NCBI GenBank assembly: GCA_028752905.1
Contig: JAQNBH010000004.1
Coordinates: forward strand, 3,828,610-3,892,609
DNA: 64,000 nucleotides
Direction of reading: 5' to 3'
Source of the DNA: Cladorhizidae sp. MBARI D1340-BT2
Lineage: Eukaryota > Porifera > Demospongiae > Poecilosclerida > Cladorhizidae
Shown piece by piece: positions 9,958 to 20,552 of the stretch. The first letter of the stretch is position 1. Each line of letters starts with the position of its first letter. Made by a program: the position numbers and the translations under genes. A model generated the notes under the pieces. The model worked only from the letters and a program-made list of their open reading frames with translations, was not told the DNA's origin and searched no databases.

Positions 9958-10697
9958 TGGGGTGGGTGGGCATTAGTGTTACTCAGAGTTAGTGGGCATG
10001 GCTATTGCAGCAAGAGGGATGTGTGGGCATTAGTGTTACTCAAGAGTTAGTGAGCATTGCTATTGCAGCAAGAGGGATGTGTGGGCATTAGTGTTACTTA
10101 GAGTTAGTAGGCATGGCTATTGCAGCAAGAGGGATGTGTGGGCATTAGTGTTACTCAAGAGTTAGTGAGCATTGCTATTGCAGCAAGAGGGATGTGTGGG
10201 CATTAGTGTTACTTAGAGTTAGTGGGCATGGCTATTGCAGCAAGAGGGATGGGTGGGCATTAGTGTTACTTAGAGTTAGTGGGCATGGCTATTGCAGCAA
10301 GAGGGGTGGGTGGGCATTAGTGTTACTCAGAGTTAGTGGGCATGGCTATTGCAGCAAGAGGGATGTGTGGGCATTAGTGTTACTCAGAGTTAGTGAGCAT
10401 TGCTATTGCAGCAAGAGGGATGTGTGGGAATTAGTGTTACTTAGAGTTAGTGGGCATGGCTATTGCAGCAAGAGGGATGGGTGGGCATTAGTGTTACTTA
10501 GAGTTAGTGGGCATGGCTATTGCAGCAAGAGGGATGGGTGGGCATTAGTGTTACTTAGAGTTAGTGGGCATGGCTATTGCAGCAAGAGGGGTGTGTGGGC
10601 ATTAGTGTTACTCAGAGTTAGTGGGCATTGCTATTGCAGCAAGAGGGATGTGTGGGCAATAGTGTTACTCAGAGTTAGTGGGCATTGTTATTGCAGC
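9958..10697. repeat. 57-58 bp minisatellite, about 13 copies
   Basis: Units contain GTGTGGGCATTAGTGTTACT, then AGAGTTAGTGGGCATGGCTA and TTGCAGCAAGAGGGAT. The array ends about 95 bp before the BCL-2 exon 2 acceptor. Confidence 0.92.
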
Positions 10698-10793
10698 TGG
10701 TGAAATAGCCCAGCCTCAGTCAGATGGGAGGGGCAATGGCTAAGGTAACGTCATCCTAACTTCTGTTTATCATCTGATGTGTTTGTTCTCCAG

Positions 10794-11060
10794 GAAGGAC
10801 TTGCAGATTACCTGGACACAGCCTTGAGGGCCACTCTTCGCAATAAGAGTCTTTCTTCACATCGCCGTGGCAACAGTTTGCGGCAGCAACAACAACAGAT
10901 GGCGTCTCACCCAATGCACTCAGGTTTTGGCCTTACTCGACACTCTGATGTTGCTGATGGTGATGAACCCAGCAGCTCTTTATGGCCTAGTGCTATAGCG
11001 GCTGGGGCAGTGGCTGTTGGAGCTATGGCTGCCTTAACTCTAAGACAAGCCTTCTCCTGA
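10794..11060 (+). CDS. BCL-2 family apoptosis regulator, last coding exon
   Basis: Acceptor TTCTCCAG|GAAGGA; reading continues in phase 0 from the exon 1 Trp: EGLADYLDTAL completes BH2. 88 codons to TGA at 11058-11060 give a protein of about 334 residues. After BH2 comes a linker with a five-Gln run and acidic/Ser residues, then a C-terminal hydrophobic stretch (WPSAIAAGAVAVGAMAALTL) ending a few residues from the stop. This is a tail anchor as in BAK, BAX and BCL-2, placing the protein on the mitochondrial outer membrane or ER. Confidence 0.85.
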   Translation, partial: EGLADYLDTALRATLRNKSLSSHRRGNSLRQQQQQMASHPMHSGFGLTRHSDVADGDEPSSSLWPSAIAAGAVAVGAMAALTLRQAFS

Positions 11061-12572
11061 CACAGCCAGAATGAGATGGCAATGCACCTGACTCGTGTCC
11101 CTATAAAATATGTCACATGTGGTGTTGTGTTATTATCTCCTGAATGGTTTCCTTAGCCAGGTAATGTGGCCATTTTAAGTGCAAGCCTTTCTTCTTTACC
11201 TTTTCTTATATCTTCTGATTGCTCCCCCTATCACAAAGTAATGATGAACTTTGTGCACTTAATTACACCAATACCGACTTGGCATCATTTAGATCATGTC
11301 TATCCTGGTTGTGGTAGGGGTCCTCTTTGCGTACTGACGTCCCTGATGACCTCCCCATTACTAATGTTGTGGTCATGACTGGCTTGCTACTATAAAGCTG
11401 CTTGTGTGTGGGGGGGGGGCTTAGATATGCTTTTCTTGGGTATTGGTGAGCTTGCAACTGAAGAGACTTGTAGAATCTGTGGACTTGAGTCAGCAGGCTT
11501 ATTAAGTAAATACAGTCCAGACAATAAGTGTTGTAACACCATCTTCTTTCAGTGGTTACAAGTGGGAGAAAAGTGGAAGTGCCCTCAAAATTGGCTCTTC
11601 CAGCTGATAATGCTGCACTTTCAACCTGTTTGAATGTAAACAATTTGCACCTCTTACCACTAATTAACCAACACTTACAGCAGCACTATTCCCCTCGTGT
11701 TGCATCACTTCCAGGCTGTATATAGGTGCAATACCCACAACCATAAAATATAAATTCCATTTGTCAGTCTGGCTAAGTTGACCTTTGCTTGACCTTCGCT
11801 TGAAGGGTAAATTGGGAAAGTGAAGGAATAGAAAACTTTTGTTAAACTTTTCTCATCATACAGGTTGCTGACTTGTCAAACCGGTCAACCTTGGATTCTA
11901 AGCCTACACCGCATCAGGGGGAGGGGAGTGGCAAGGAGGGTAACATGCTTTTGATACTGGCCTAGTCAAGTGAGACAGTAAATTATTGAGCCACCAGAAA
12001 AATGTTCCCTCGTGACATACCTCCTTTTTGAGAGGATAAGGAACTTTGGATGGATACTTAAAACCTAGTCCCTCTTATTAAGAACCATTATGAGAATCCA
12101 CTGCTGGTTTAAGCCTTGGGATGCCACAAAACTCACTAGGAAGAAGGCTCTGGTCCCACTCAAACATTGTTCCAAAGAGTTATGCCAATACCAGTGCACT
12201 GGTGTATCAGTGAATACATCTTCAAGAATAACCCAGAACATTATGAACCATGTCCCTCTAGTGAATGTCTCAGATTGACCTTCACTTCACTTTAATCCTG
12301 GACATTATTCATGGGACAATGCTAGGGCTACTATATATGAATGTTAAAAAAAGTGGACGTCCTAGAGAGGGTGATATGTATCGGTATCTTGTGTTACAAT
12401 ACAACATAACATGGAGCACAATACATTTTCAGAAGAGAGACTTGCCGAGCACCTTTCGTGCTTTCACTGGGCATCTTTAGCGCCAACCCGCAGCTAGCAA
12501 CTCCTAGAAACTTATTAGGTGGGCAACTTTGAGCGTGCGTGAACTGCGAAGTCTGAATGCAGGCTGGCGCTG
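11061..12572. other. 3' UTR and intergenic sequence, nothing recognised
   Basis: Downstream of the BCL-2 stop up to the Tc1/mariner-like element. Only short open frames without family resemblance; no clear polyadenylation signal was fixed. A G-run is present at 11410-11419. Confidence 0.5.
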
Positions 12573-12574
12573 TA

Positions 12575-12591
12575 CGGTGCACAAAGGCATA
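12575..12591 (+). repeat. Left terminal inverted repeat
   Basis: CGGTGCACAAAGGCATA, preceded by TA; partner of 15217-15233. Confidence 0.85.
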
Positions 12592-13204
12592 TATAGACAC
12601 CCGGGGGGAAATCTAGTACACATTGTTATCTCGGTATTTAAGTTTTTATATTTTGCACAGAACTAGTCTGATACATAATAAAACTTTTTCTCTATTATGT
12701 TTCCATGGTAACTCATATGTGGTTGCTGATAGGACGCTATTAAGCTGCCATGCCTCCTTTTTTTTTTTACAAAGAAACTCTATTTTGCTCCAATTGGGAC
12801 GTTTTCGAGCGTTTTGAGGAAAAACTGTCTGAAATCGCTTATTCTTGTCAAAATGGCTTCCTTTTCAACATGATGGAACTGTTTCTACTCTTTAAATGAC
12901 AGAAAACGGCAAATTTCCACTTGAACAGAAAGAAGCACTCTTACACACAAATAGATCAGGGAAGGCTCCACTAGTGAAGCCAGACAGTTCTATAGAGTGA
13001 TAATTATTAGGCTGTTAACAATTGTAGGTGAGATATGTTGTGGTCATGGAATTTACATTAGCTTGACCACAATTAATAGTACAACAGAAGGGTTGGCCAG
13101 ATGAACTTGTAAGTAGAGAAACACAATATTAAAGAACATCACTTCATATCTATAGAAAGATATGTTAGCAAAACTGAAAGCAGGACCAAAAAATTAGATC
13201 ATTA

Positions 13205-14957
13205 TTAACTAATTGTTATTAGATATGAGAGGCGATGAGATTTGAATTCCTTAGAGTATTTCTGGATTAAGTTTTCCAACTCTATTCCTGCATTGTGTCC
13301 TGCTAGCTAACCATACATATAATTTCTGGCTCTTCTAAAATAGTTCTGAATGTTTTCCTTAGAGACACTGTCAAGTCCTGGTCCAACATTGCGACGAAGT
13401 CCTACGATATTATAGTTACAGTAAGCTCTGGTGTAGCGTTTAGCCTGTGCCTAGCAACGTTCAATCGGATTGACTTCACAGTGAAATTTTGGTATGAATA
13501 TGCAAGCATGACTATATACAACTATGGATAAAATGTTCCAGCTGGGTTTTTTCATCTCGAAAATCGTGGTGCTTGGCTAACTCCTCTCATATCATCCACC
13601 TTCATCGTATGCATGTAGCGTCCCCTCTGCTTCAAGACATCAACCATTCCCCGGGCAATTCTGATTGTATCACCAGTACGGTTGCGTACAAGTTTGGTCA
13701 TAGATATCGGCTTTCCCTCAAAAACAGTATCATGCTTGCTTACCACCTTCTTTGGTATTCATGCGGTTAACATTCAGTGAATCTTCAGCATAAGCCATAT
13801 GGTAGCCACTTTGGTCAAACACCCAAAATATTCGGTATCCATCTTCTTTGGGGTATTTGGCTTCAGCAATCTTCACTGCACTAGCCATCTGATTCATGAA
13901 TTTTTCTCCCCAATATCCATCACGTGCCTCTCCATATTCATTCCAAAAACACTCGAGGAGCCATTGCTATGTTTGGATTGCTGACCTTTGCAGCATCATA
14001 TTGCTCTTGTGTAAGGCAGAGATAGCCATCTTTTTCTGTAATAAAATCTGACACCATAATGCCAGATCCTCGGCTTTTGGTCGACTATCTGGCCTACCCC
14101 ACTGCAAGGACTCATCGTCGTTTGCATTAAAAGTTGACTCATCGTGAAAAATAAAGATTTTTTTTCCACAAGATCATCAGCAATTACTTCATCACTTGGT
14201 GCTAATTCCTTTGTCAAGAACCCACCAGCAATCAACTGACGTAGAAAGCGTCTTCGATGTTGTACAACATCAGGACGCTCATGGCCATCCATGTAAACAC
14301 CTTCCAAAACTTCATATCCCAGCTCATGAAGCCAACTTCTAGCTGTTTGCACACTAATACTTCGAGGAAAACCAGGATCGAGAATGCTGTTAGGGAGGAG
14401 ATTTTCATTAACCCACCGACTGCTATCATATTTGGCTTGCCCTTCACAACAACATTCGCTCGAATATAATCATTAGATGCATCATTAAGTTCCTCATTTT
14501 TCCAAAGTAAGTCCTCCCTCTGATACTTCCCTTGTAAACTATCTGGAAAGTTACCACTATTAGAGAAGAAGAGGTTTCTCCATTCTCTCACTGTCCGCTC
14601 ATTTTTCCCAATCAAACCACCAATACATTGAGCAGCTCCAGAGGGCCTCATATCACTTTTAATTACTAGTAAATAGTGAAGGGTCATGGCTAGGGACATA
14701 AGGTCATCTCTGGATAAAGAGCTTGTCCAATCCAATATGTGCTCCTCCAATAGCTTTTCTTCACTGATATGATTGTCTGAAATGTCAGTTGTGGCAGAAG
14801 CACCTGAAGAGGTGGTTGGTTGGTTAGAAGAAATAGAGGAAGAGGCAGGCATGTCTGTAAGATGAGAACAATCTTCTTGGCTGTCAGGTGAAATTATAGC
14901 TGGTGTTACAGAAGCCTCATTATCCATCCTTGGTTCCTTTACTCTCCTGGCATTCAT
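13205..14957 (-). pseudogene. Tc1/mariner-superfamily DDE transposase, broken
   Basis: Minus-strand pseudogene of about 580 codons of homology, from ATG at 14957 to a stop at 13205. The N-terminus is Ser/Thr-rich, then a helix-turn-helix-like part (GLIGKNERTVREWRN), then RSWLHELGYEVLEGVYMDGHERPDVV, a block typical of a long DDE transposase family seen in sponges and fungi, given here as two parts: RSWLHELGYEV and YMDGHERPDVV. Catalytic motifs: HDESTFNAND (Asp near 14142), FDQSGYH (Asp near 13815), FHCEVNPIE (Glu near 13476). Breaks: frameshifts near 14445, in an A-run near 14160, and near 14070; others near 13950 and 13750; in-frame TAG for the expected Trp after NPIERC (about 13462) and a further TAG near 13312. 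Non-functional as read. Confidence 0.8.
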
Positions 14958-15216
14958 TAAGTGAAGCTTTATAATATTTTAGAGCTACTAACTGACCAAG
15001 AACTGGACCTAAAATACTGATTTCAATTTCATTGGGCTTTATTTAGAATTACATTTTCAAGTTTACATAGCAACCAGCCAAAAAAAAATGTAATAACTAA
15101 TCTGGTTATTTAAAGTGTGCTGAGTATTTTAACCTATGGTAGTCAAGGAAAATATTGGACTACCTTGAAGTTATAGCAAGGAATAGATGGGTGTTACAAA
15201 ATATTTTTTGGAGGTT

Positions 15217-15233
15217 TATGCCCTTGTGCACCG
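15217..15233 (-). repeat. Right terminal inverted repeat
   Basis: Reads CGGTGCACAAGGGCATA on the minus strand, followed outside by TA at 15234-15235. Confidence 0.85.
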
Positions 15234-15283
15234 TACAACTCATTTTTTAATTTATGCAAAATGCAGCAAAAAATATCAAAACA

Positions 15284-15304
15284 ACAACAACAACAACAAC
15301 AACA
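15284..15304. repeat. (CAA)n microsatellite
   Basis: Seven consecutive AAC/CAA triplets. Confidence 0.9.
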
Positions 15305-15330
15305 TAATTACAATTCAGTCATTGTTCCTA

Positions 15331-15410
15331 TGAAGCTAGAGTTCCTATGAAGCTAGAGTTCCTATGAAGCTAGAGTTCCTATGAAGCTAGAGTTCCTATG
15401 AAGCTAGAGT
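15331..15410. repeat. 17 bp tandem repeat, five copies
   Basis: AGCTAGAGTTCCTATGA repeated five times almost without change. Confidence 0.95.
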
Positions 15411-15418
15411 ATCTAATT

Positions 15419-15455
15419 GAAATGTAGAGCGAGTAAATTTAAGTTGATTATTGAG
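15419..15455 (+). repeat. End fragment related to the 53.75 kb inverted-repeat element
   Basis: GAAATGTAGAGCGAGTAAAT then TTAAGTTGATTATTGAG matches the ends of 53750-53893 (GAAATGTCGAGTGAGTAAAT, TTGAAGTTG; and on the other strand GAAGTTGATTATCGAG). Confidence 0.5.
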
Positions 15456-15651
15456 GATGTCTTTGTTTTGTCAACTGAAGACGAAGCATCGAAAAAAGAG
15501 GACATGTCCGGTAAAGCCGGACATATGTAGCCCTAACACTCCTTACACGGACTTTCCAAAGGTACAGCTGATCATGACAATGCAGTGACAATGTAAAAGT
15601 GACAATATCATCCTCTCTCTCAGTTGACATAATTACAATAACCTTCTCCTC

Positions 15652-15880
15652 ACATGCCCCTCCCCTCCTCACATGCCCCTCCCCTCCTCACGTGCCCCTC
15701 CCCTCCTCACATGCCCCTCCCCTCCTCACATGCCCCTCCCCTCCTCACATGCCCCTCCCCTCCTCACGTGCCCCTCCCCTCCTCACGTACCCCTCCCCTC
15801 CTCACGTGCCCCTCCCCTCCTCACATGCCCCTCCCCTCCTCACATGCCCCTCCCCTCTCAAATGCCCCTCCCATCCTCAC
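15652..15880. repeat. 19 bp pyrimidine-rich minisatellite, about 12 copies
   Basis: Units CCTCAC(A/G)TGCCCCTCCCCT. The plus strand is almost pure pyrimidine except for the ACATG/ACGTG core. Confidence 0.95.
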
Positions 15881-16173
15881 ATGAATTTGTAAGGCCAGCA
15901 AAGCAAATTTTACGATTATTTTCAGCTGACATCAAAAGCTTTCCAGCTGTTGAAAGAGAAATTATAAAAGACAAATATTTCCTATAATTAGAAAAAGCAG
16001 AATGATACTGCAGTAGCAACTGAATGCTAACAGTTAACTCCATTTCAGAGACAAAAACAAGATCATGGTTGTAGTAATGGAAAATTTACAAGAGCTCTTC
16101 AGAGCCAGGGGGGAAACTGGTAGAAATAATGTCATCTGGTGAATTATTCCGAAAGTGCAATATCAAAGAAGAG

Positions 16174-16806
16174 GAAATGTTTAGAAGAGGAAGTGTTTGG
16201 AAGAGAAAGTGTTTGGAAGAGAAAGTGTTTGGAAGAGAAAGTGTTTGGAAGAGGAAGTGTTTGGAAGAGGAAGTGTTTGGAAGAGGAAGTGTTTGGAAGA
16301 GGAAGTTTTTGGGAGAGGAAGTGTTTGGGAGAGGAAGTGTTTGGAAGAGGAAGTGTTTGGAAGAGGAAGTGTTTTGGAAGAGGAAGTGTTTGGAAGGGGA
16401 AGTGTTTGGGAGAGGAAGTGTTTGGAAGAGAAAGTGTTTGGAAGAGGAAGTGTTTGGGAGAGGAAGTGTTTGGGAGAGGAAGTGTTTGGAAGAGGAAGTG
16501 TTTGGAAGAGGAAGTGTTTTGGAAGAGGAAGTGTTTGGAAGGGGAAGTGTTTGGGAGAGGAAGTGTTTGGAAGAGAAAGTGTTTGGAAGAGGAAGTGTTT
16601 GGAAGAGGAAGTGTTTGGGAGAGGAAGTGTTTGGGAGAGGAAGTGTTTGGAAGAGAAAGTGTTTGGAAGAGAAAGTGTTTGGAAGAGGAAGTGTTTGGAA
16701 GGGGAAGTGTTTGGAAGAGGAAGTGTTTGGAAGGGGAAGTGTTTGGAAGAGGAAGTGTTTGGAAGGGGAAGTGTTTGGAAGAGGAAGTGTTTGGAAGAGC
16801 AAGTGT
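16174..16806. repeat. 16 bp purine-rich minisatellite, about 39 copies
   Basis: Units GTGTTTGGAAGAGGAA with GAGAAA and GGGGAA variants and two copies with an extra T. Non-triplet period, so overlapping frames stay open on both strands; not a gene. Confidence 0.95.
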
Positions 16807-17474
16807 TATTGCAAGGGAGCGAGTGGTGAACTCTGTAGCAGGAAGAGATGAACAACTTGAAATCTATTCTCTCAATGGATGCTCTAGCATGCATCAGGAA
16901 TTCATTGCAACTCTTACTTTTGAAAATAGGGTCGGCCCAAAATAGAGATGATACGCTCAATTTCCTGAGGGAACTTCGTCCTGCAAGCCAATCGGTGCCA
17001 TGTTGGCAAGGAGGGAAGGGGAGAGAAATAAAACTCCAGGTGAAGCACACCAGTTGTTATAGACATCAACCAGCGGTGAGGGTGTCAAATGTCAACTAAA
17101 TCACATGATTTTTTATATTGATTCCTCCTTGATATTTTAACTTGGCACATACAGACATGCAGCAAGTTGGGATCAGCGTGGTTTAGGAGCCGAGTAACTG
17201 GAGAGATCTAGCTCAATGGCTTACTCAATCCTGATCAACTATAATAAAGCGGTGTTAATGGTTGCCATACTATTTTTATCATGTGGATGTCATCATCAGA
17301 ACTGATGGTCTTTCATCGTATGTTGAACTTGGTTTCCCTCTGCCAGATCTTCTTGTGAGTGGGTGTGCACGCAGACGCCCAGTGGAAAGCTACTAGTCAT
17401 TGCTGCTGCAGTTGCTCGAGTTCCTCTACACACAACAGTAGAAGAGTGAGTCCAAGTTAAGCATTGATGACTCT
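16807..17474. other. Unique intergenic sequence, nothing recognised
   Basis: No exon with splice signals or recognisable protein similarity was found on either strand. Confidence 0.5.
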
Positions 17475-17630
17475 CTACCGGACCTTCACAGCACTTCTCC
17501 ATCGAGCAGGTCTAAGTTGAGCACAGCTCCACTGGTGGTGACCTTCACAAGCACCTCTTCTCTGAGCAAGTTCGAGTTGAGCACAGGTGACTCTCCACCG
17601 GTGGTGACCTTCACAGCACTCCTAACTCCC
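17440..17630. repeat. About 70 bp tandem repeat, three diverged copies
   Basis: Copies share GAGCA(G/A)GT(C/T)(T/C)(A/G)AGTTGAGCACAG, GGTGACTCTC and GGTGACCTTCACA(G)CA. Confidence 0.7.
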
Positions 17631-17771
17631 ATAGGGTGATGCACTCTGTCAATTACGATAGTTTTGTGCATAATCTGTCAGACATTTCCTTACTTCTCGT
17701 CATACCAGTCATGCCCTCCCATACCTGCTCTTGACTCCTTCTCTCTCCACTTCTCCCCTCCACACACGGAC

Positions 17772-17856
17772 ACTTCCTGCCTTCCATCGGACACTTCCTG
17801 CTTTCCCTCGGACACTTCCTGCCTTCCCTCGGACACTTCCTGCCTTCCCTCGGCCT
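17772..17856. repeat. 21 bp tandem repeat, four copies
   Basis: CGGACACTTCCTGCCTTCCC repeated, followed by T. Confidence 0.9.
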
Positions 17857-17974
17857 GACTCTTCCCTCACTTCTGAAACTTCCTCATTTCCACCATGCAC
17901 CTGCCCACTTATCATCAACACTCCCTCCATCCCCTCCCCTCACACCTCTCAGAGCATCTTTATTGGAGAACAAT

Positions 17975-18920
17975 GAACAGTTAGATGTTCAGAGAGGAAT
18001 CAACGGTTAATTAGATGTTCAGAGAGGATCAACAGTTAATTAGATGTTCAGAGAGAAATCAACGGTTAATTAGATGTTCAGAGAGGATCAACAGTTAATT
18101 AGATGTTCAGAGAAGAATCAACGGTTAATTAGATGTTCAGAGAGGATCAACGGTTAATTAGATGTTCAGAGAGGATCAACAGTTAATTAGATGTTCAGAG
18201 AGGATCAACAGTTAATTAGATGTTCAGAGAGGAATCAACGGTTAATTAGATGTTCAGAGAGGATCAACAGTTAATTAGATGTTCAGAGAGGAATCAATGG
18301 TTAATTAGATGTTCAGAGAGGATCAACAGTTAATTAGATGTTCAGAGAGGAATCAACGGTTAATTAGATGTTCAGAGAGGATCAACAGTTAATTAGATGT
18401 TCAGAGAGGATCAACAGTTAATTAGATGTTCAGAGAGGAATCAACGGTTAATTAGATGTTCAGAGAGGATCAACAGTTAATTAGATGTTCAGAGAGGATC
18501 AACGGTTAATTAGATGTTCAGAGAGGATCAACAGTTAATTAGATGTTCAGAGAGGAATCAACGGTTAATTAGATGTTCAGAGAGGATCAACGGTTAATTA
18601 GATGTTCAGAGAGGATCAACAGTTAATTAGATGTTCAGAGAGGATCAACAGTTAATTAGATGTTCAGAGAGGATCAACGTTAATTAGATGTTCAGAGAGG
18701 AATCAACGTTTAATTGGACGTTCAGATAGTTAATTAGATGTTCAGAGAAAGATATCAACAGTTAATTAGACATTCAACAGTTAATTAGACGTTCAGATAG
18801 AGATATCAACAGTTAATTAGATGTTCAGAGAGGAATCAACAGTTAATTAGACATTCAGAAACAGTTAATTAGACATTCAGAGATAGAGAGCTCAACAGTT
18901 TATTAGATGTTCATAGAGAG
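17975..18920. repeat. 28-29 bp minisatellite, about 33 copies
   Basis: Units TTAATTAGATGTTCAGAGAG plus GA(A)TCAACAG/CGG. Copies alternate between GGATCAACAG and GGAATCAACGG subtypes; the right end (from 18700) decays into diverged units. Confidence 0.95.
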
Positions 18921-19649
18921 AGAAATTAATGATTACTTGAAGGCCTGAAACTTACACCTGCCAACATCCCACTTCTCAGTGAGCAATCTCAGAATATATT
19001 TCAAGCTTTAGCCTTTGATGTTCTGTGGTTTCTAAGTCATTCTGTTAACTGAATTTAGTGCTAGACCTTGCTGTGAATCAACATGAATGAGTTCCCAACT
19101 TGCATACATCTGAACTTTGCTCAGCGATGGTGCTGACCTGTGTAATTACGTGGGCTAATCATTTGGTTACAAGCAAGAGTGACATTGTACGTCTCAACTA
19201 GCACAGCCGGTATAATACGAGCACTCGTAAACACTCCTTATAAGCAGCTCACTCTCGTAAACACTCCTTATATGCAGAACTACTAGCAACACTGTACTCT
19301 TGAGGAACCAACACACACACCCTCAGGACCCATCGTGTCTGTGGGTGCCTGTGTCCCCTTCTCTCCCTTACCAGAAACAGAGGAACATCAGAATGCCTGT
19401 CTCAGAATGACAGATAAAGCATTGTCGGCTGCTCAAGTATTGGTCTTGGTCCAATACTTGAGCTTTGACTTTTCAGGACTTGAAGTTGTAAGTTCAGCCT
19501 CTCCACAGCCAAGAATAATGGCCTCAAACTAATTGCCATGGTTTGGTACAAGTAGATAAGAACTCGCCTTGCCTTTGATATGCTTGCAGGAAGAATATTC
19601 ATCAGGGGCAACTTCTTTCTTGAGGGTGATGAGTGCTTCCTGACTTGCC
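18921..19649. other. Unique intergenic sequence, nothing recognised
   Basis: Two nearby copies of AACACTCCTTATA (19228-19275). No supported gene. Confidence 0.5.
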
Positions 19650-20443
19650 CGTGTAGTGACCCAACAGAAGTAATGTATCGGCGGAGAAAAGTCAGTCCAA
19701 GTGACAGTTGCTGTTGTCCTTATTGTTTTAGTTGGTCTTGAGCAAGCAGTCCCGAGACATGACCCAGTCACTTTAGGTGTTTGCATTAGTGTTTGCATTA
19801 GTGTTTGCATTAGGAGTCATCCCAGGTGTTTGCATTAGTGGTTGCATTAGGAGCCATACCAGGTGTTTGCATTAGTGTTTGCATTATGCAAATACCTGGG
19901 GTGAATCCTAATGCAAACATCTTGAGCGACTCCTAGTGCAAACACCTGGGGTGACTCCTAATGTAAACACCTGGGGTGAACCCTAATGCAAACACTAATG
20001 CAAACACCTGCAGTGACTCCTAATGCAAACACCAATGCAAACACCTGGGGTGACTCCTAATGTAAACACTAATGCAAACACTAATGCAAACACCTTGGGT
20101 GACTCCTAATGCAAACACCTGGGGTGACTCCTAATGCAAACACCTGGGTTGACTCCTAATGTAAACACCTGGGGTGAACCCTAATGCAAACACTAATGCA
20201 AACACCTGCGGTGACTCCTAATGCAAACACCTGGGGTGACTCCTAATGCAAACACTAATGCAAACACCTGGGGTGACTCCTAATGCAAACACTAATGCAA
20301 AAACTAATGCAAACACCTGGGGTGACATGGTCATGTCTCGGGACTGCTTGCTCAAGACCAACTAAAACAATAAGGACAACAGCAACTGTCACTTGGACTG
20401 CCTTTTCTCCGCTGATTCATTACTTCTGTTAGGTCACTACACG
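19650..20443. repeat. Foldback: inverted 115 bp arms around a minisatellite
   Basis: Left arm 19650-19764 and right arm 20329-20443 are inverted copies with about four mismatches in 115 bp; both contain GACAGTTGCTGTTGTCCTTA and GTTGGTCTTGAGCAAGCAGT (on opposite strands). Between them is a GTTTGCATTAG minisatellite that changes orientation: GTTTGCATTAG from 19776 to about 19886, then CTAATGCAAAC to 20325. Right of the second arm (20447-20530) it returns to the first orientation. Confidence 0.85.
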
Positions 20444-20530
20444 TAGGTGTTTGCATTAGTGTTTGCATTAGGAGTCACCTCAGGTATTTGCATTAGGAGT
20501 CACCCCAGGTTTTTGCATTAGGAGTCGCCA
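19776..20530. repeat. 12/25 bp minisatellite with two orientation switches
   Basis: Built from GTTTGCATTAGT (12 bp) and a longer form with GAGTCACCCCAGGT between copies. Orientation switches near 19886 (centre GCATTATGC) and across the right foldback arm. Confidence 0.85.
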
Positions 20531-20552
20531 CGAATTGCATTAAGAGAACTTC

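Larger units (their letters stand above)
6714..10793 (+). other. 4.08 kb intron splitting BH2 of the BCL-2 gene
   Basis: Donor TGG|GTGAGT at 6714 and acceptor TTTGTTCTCCAG ending 10793, phase 0. It contains three minisatellites (6900-7680, 7868-8243, 9958-10697) and about 1.7 kb of unique sequence (8244-9957) in which I see no exon, RNA gene or mobile element. Confidence 0.8.
12575..15233 (-). mobile_element. Tc1/mariner-like DNA transposon with TIRs and TA duplication
   Basis: Left end CGGTGCACAAAGGCATA (12575-12591) and right end, read on the minus strand, CGGTGCACAAGGGCATA (15217-15233) form 17 bp inverted repeats with one mismatch. Both are flanked by TA (12573-12574 and 15234-15235), the Tc1/mariner target duplication. 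The 2,659 bp element contains a frame-broken transposase on the minus strand (13205-14957). The near-perfect ends suggest a fairly recent insertion, although the coding region is dead or affected by homopolymer errors. Confidence 0.85.
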
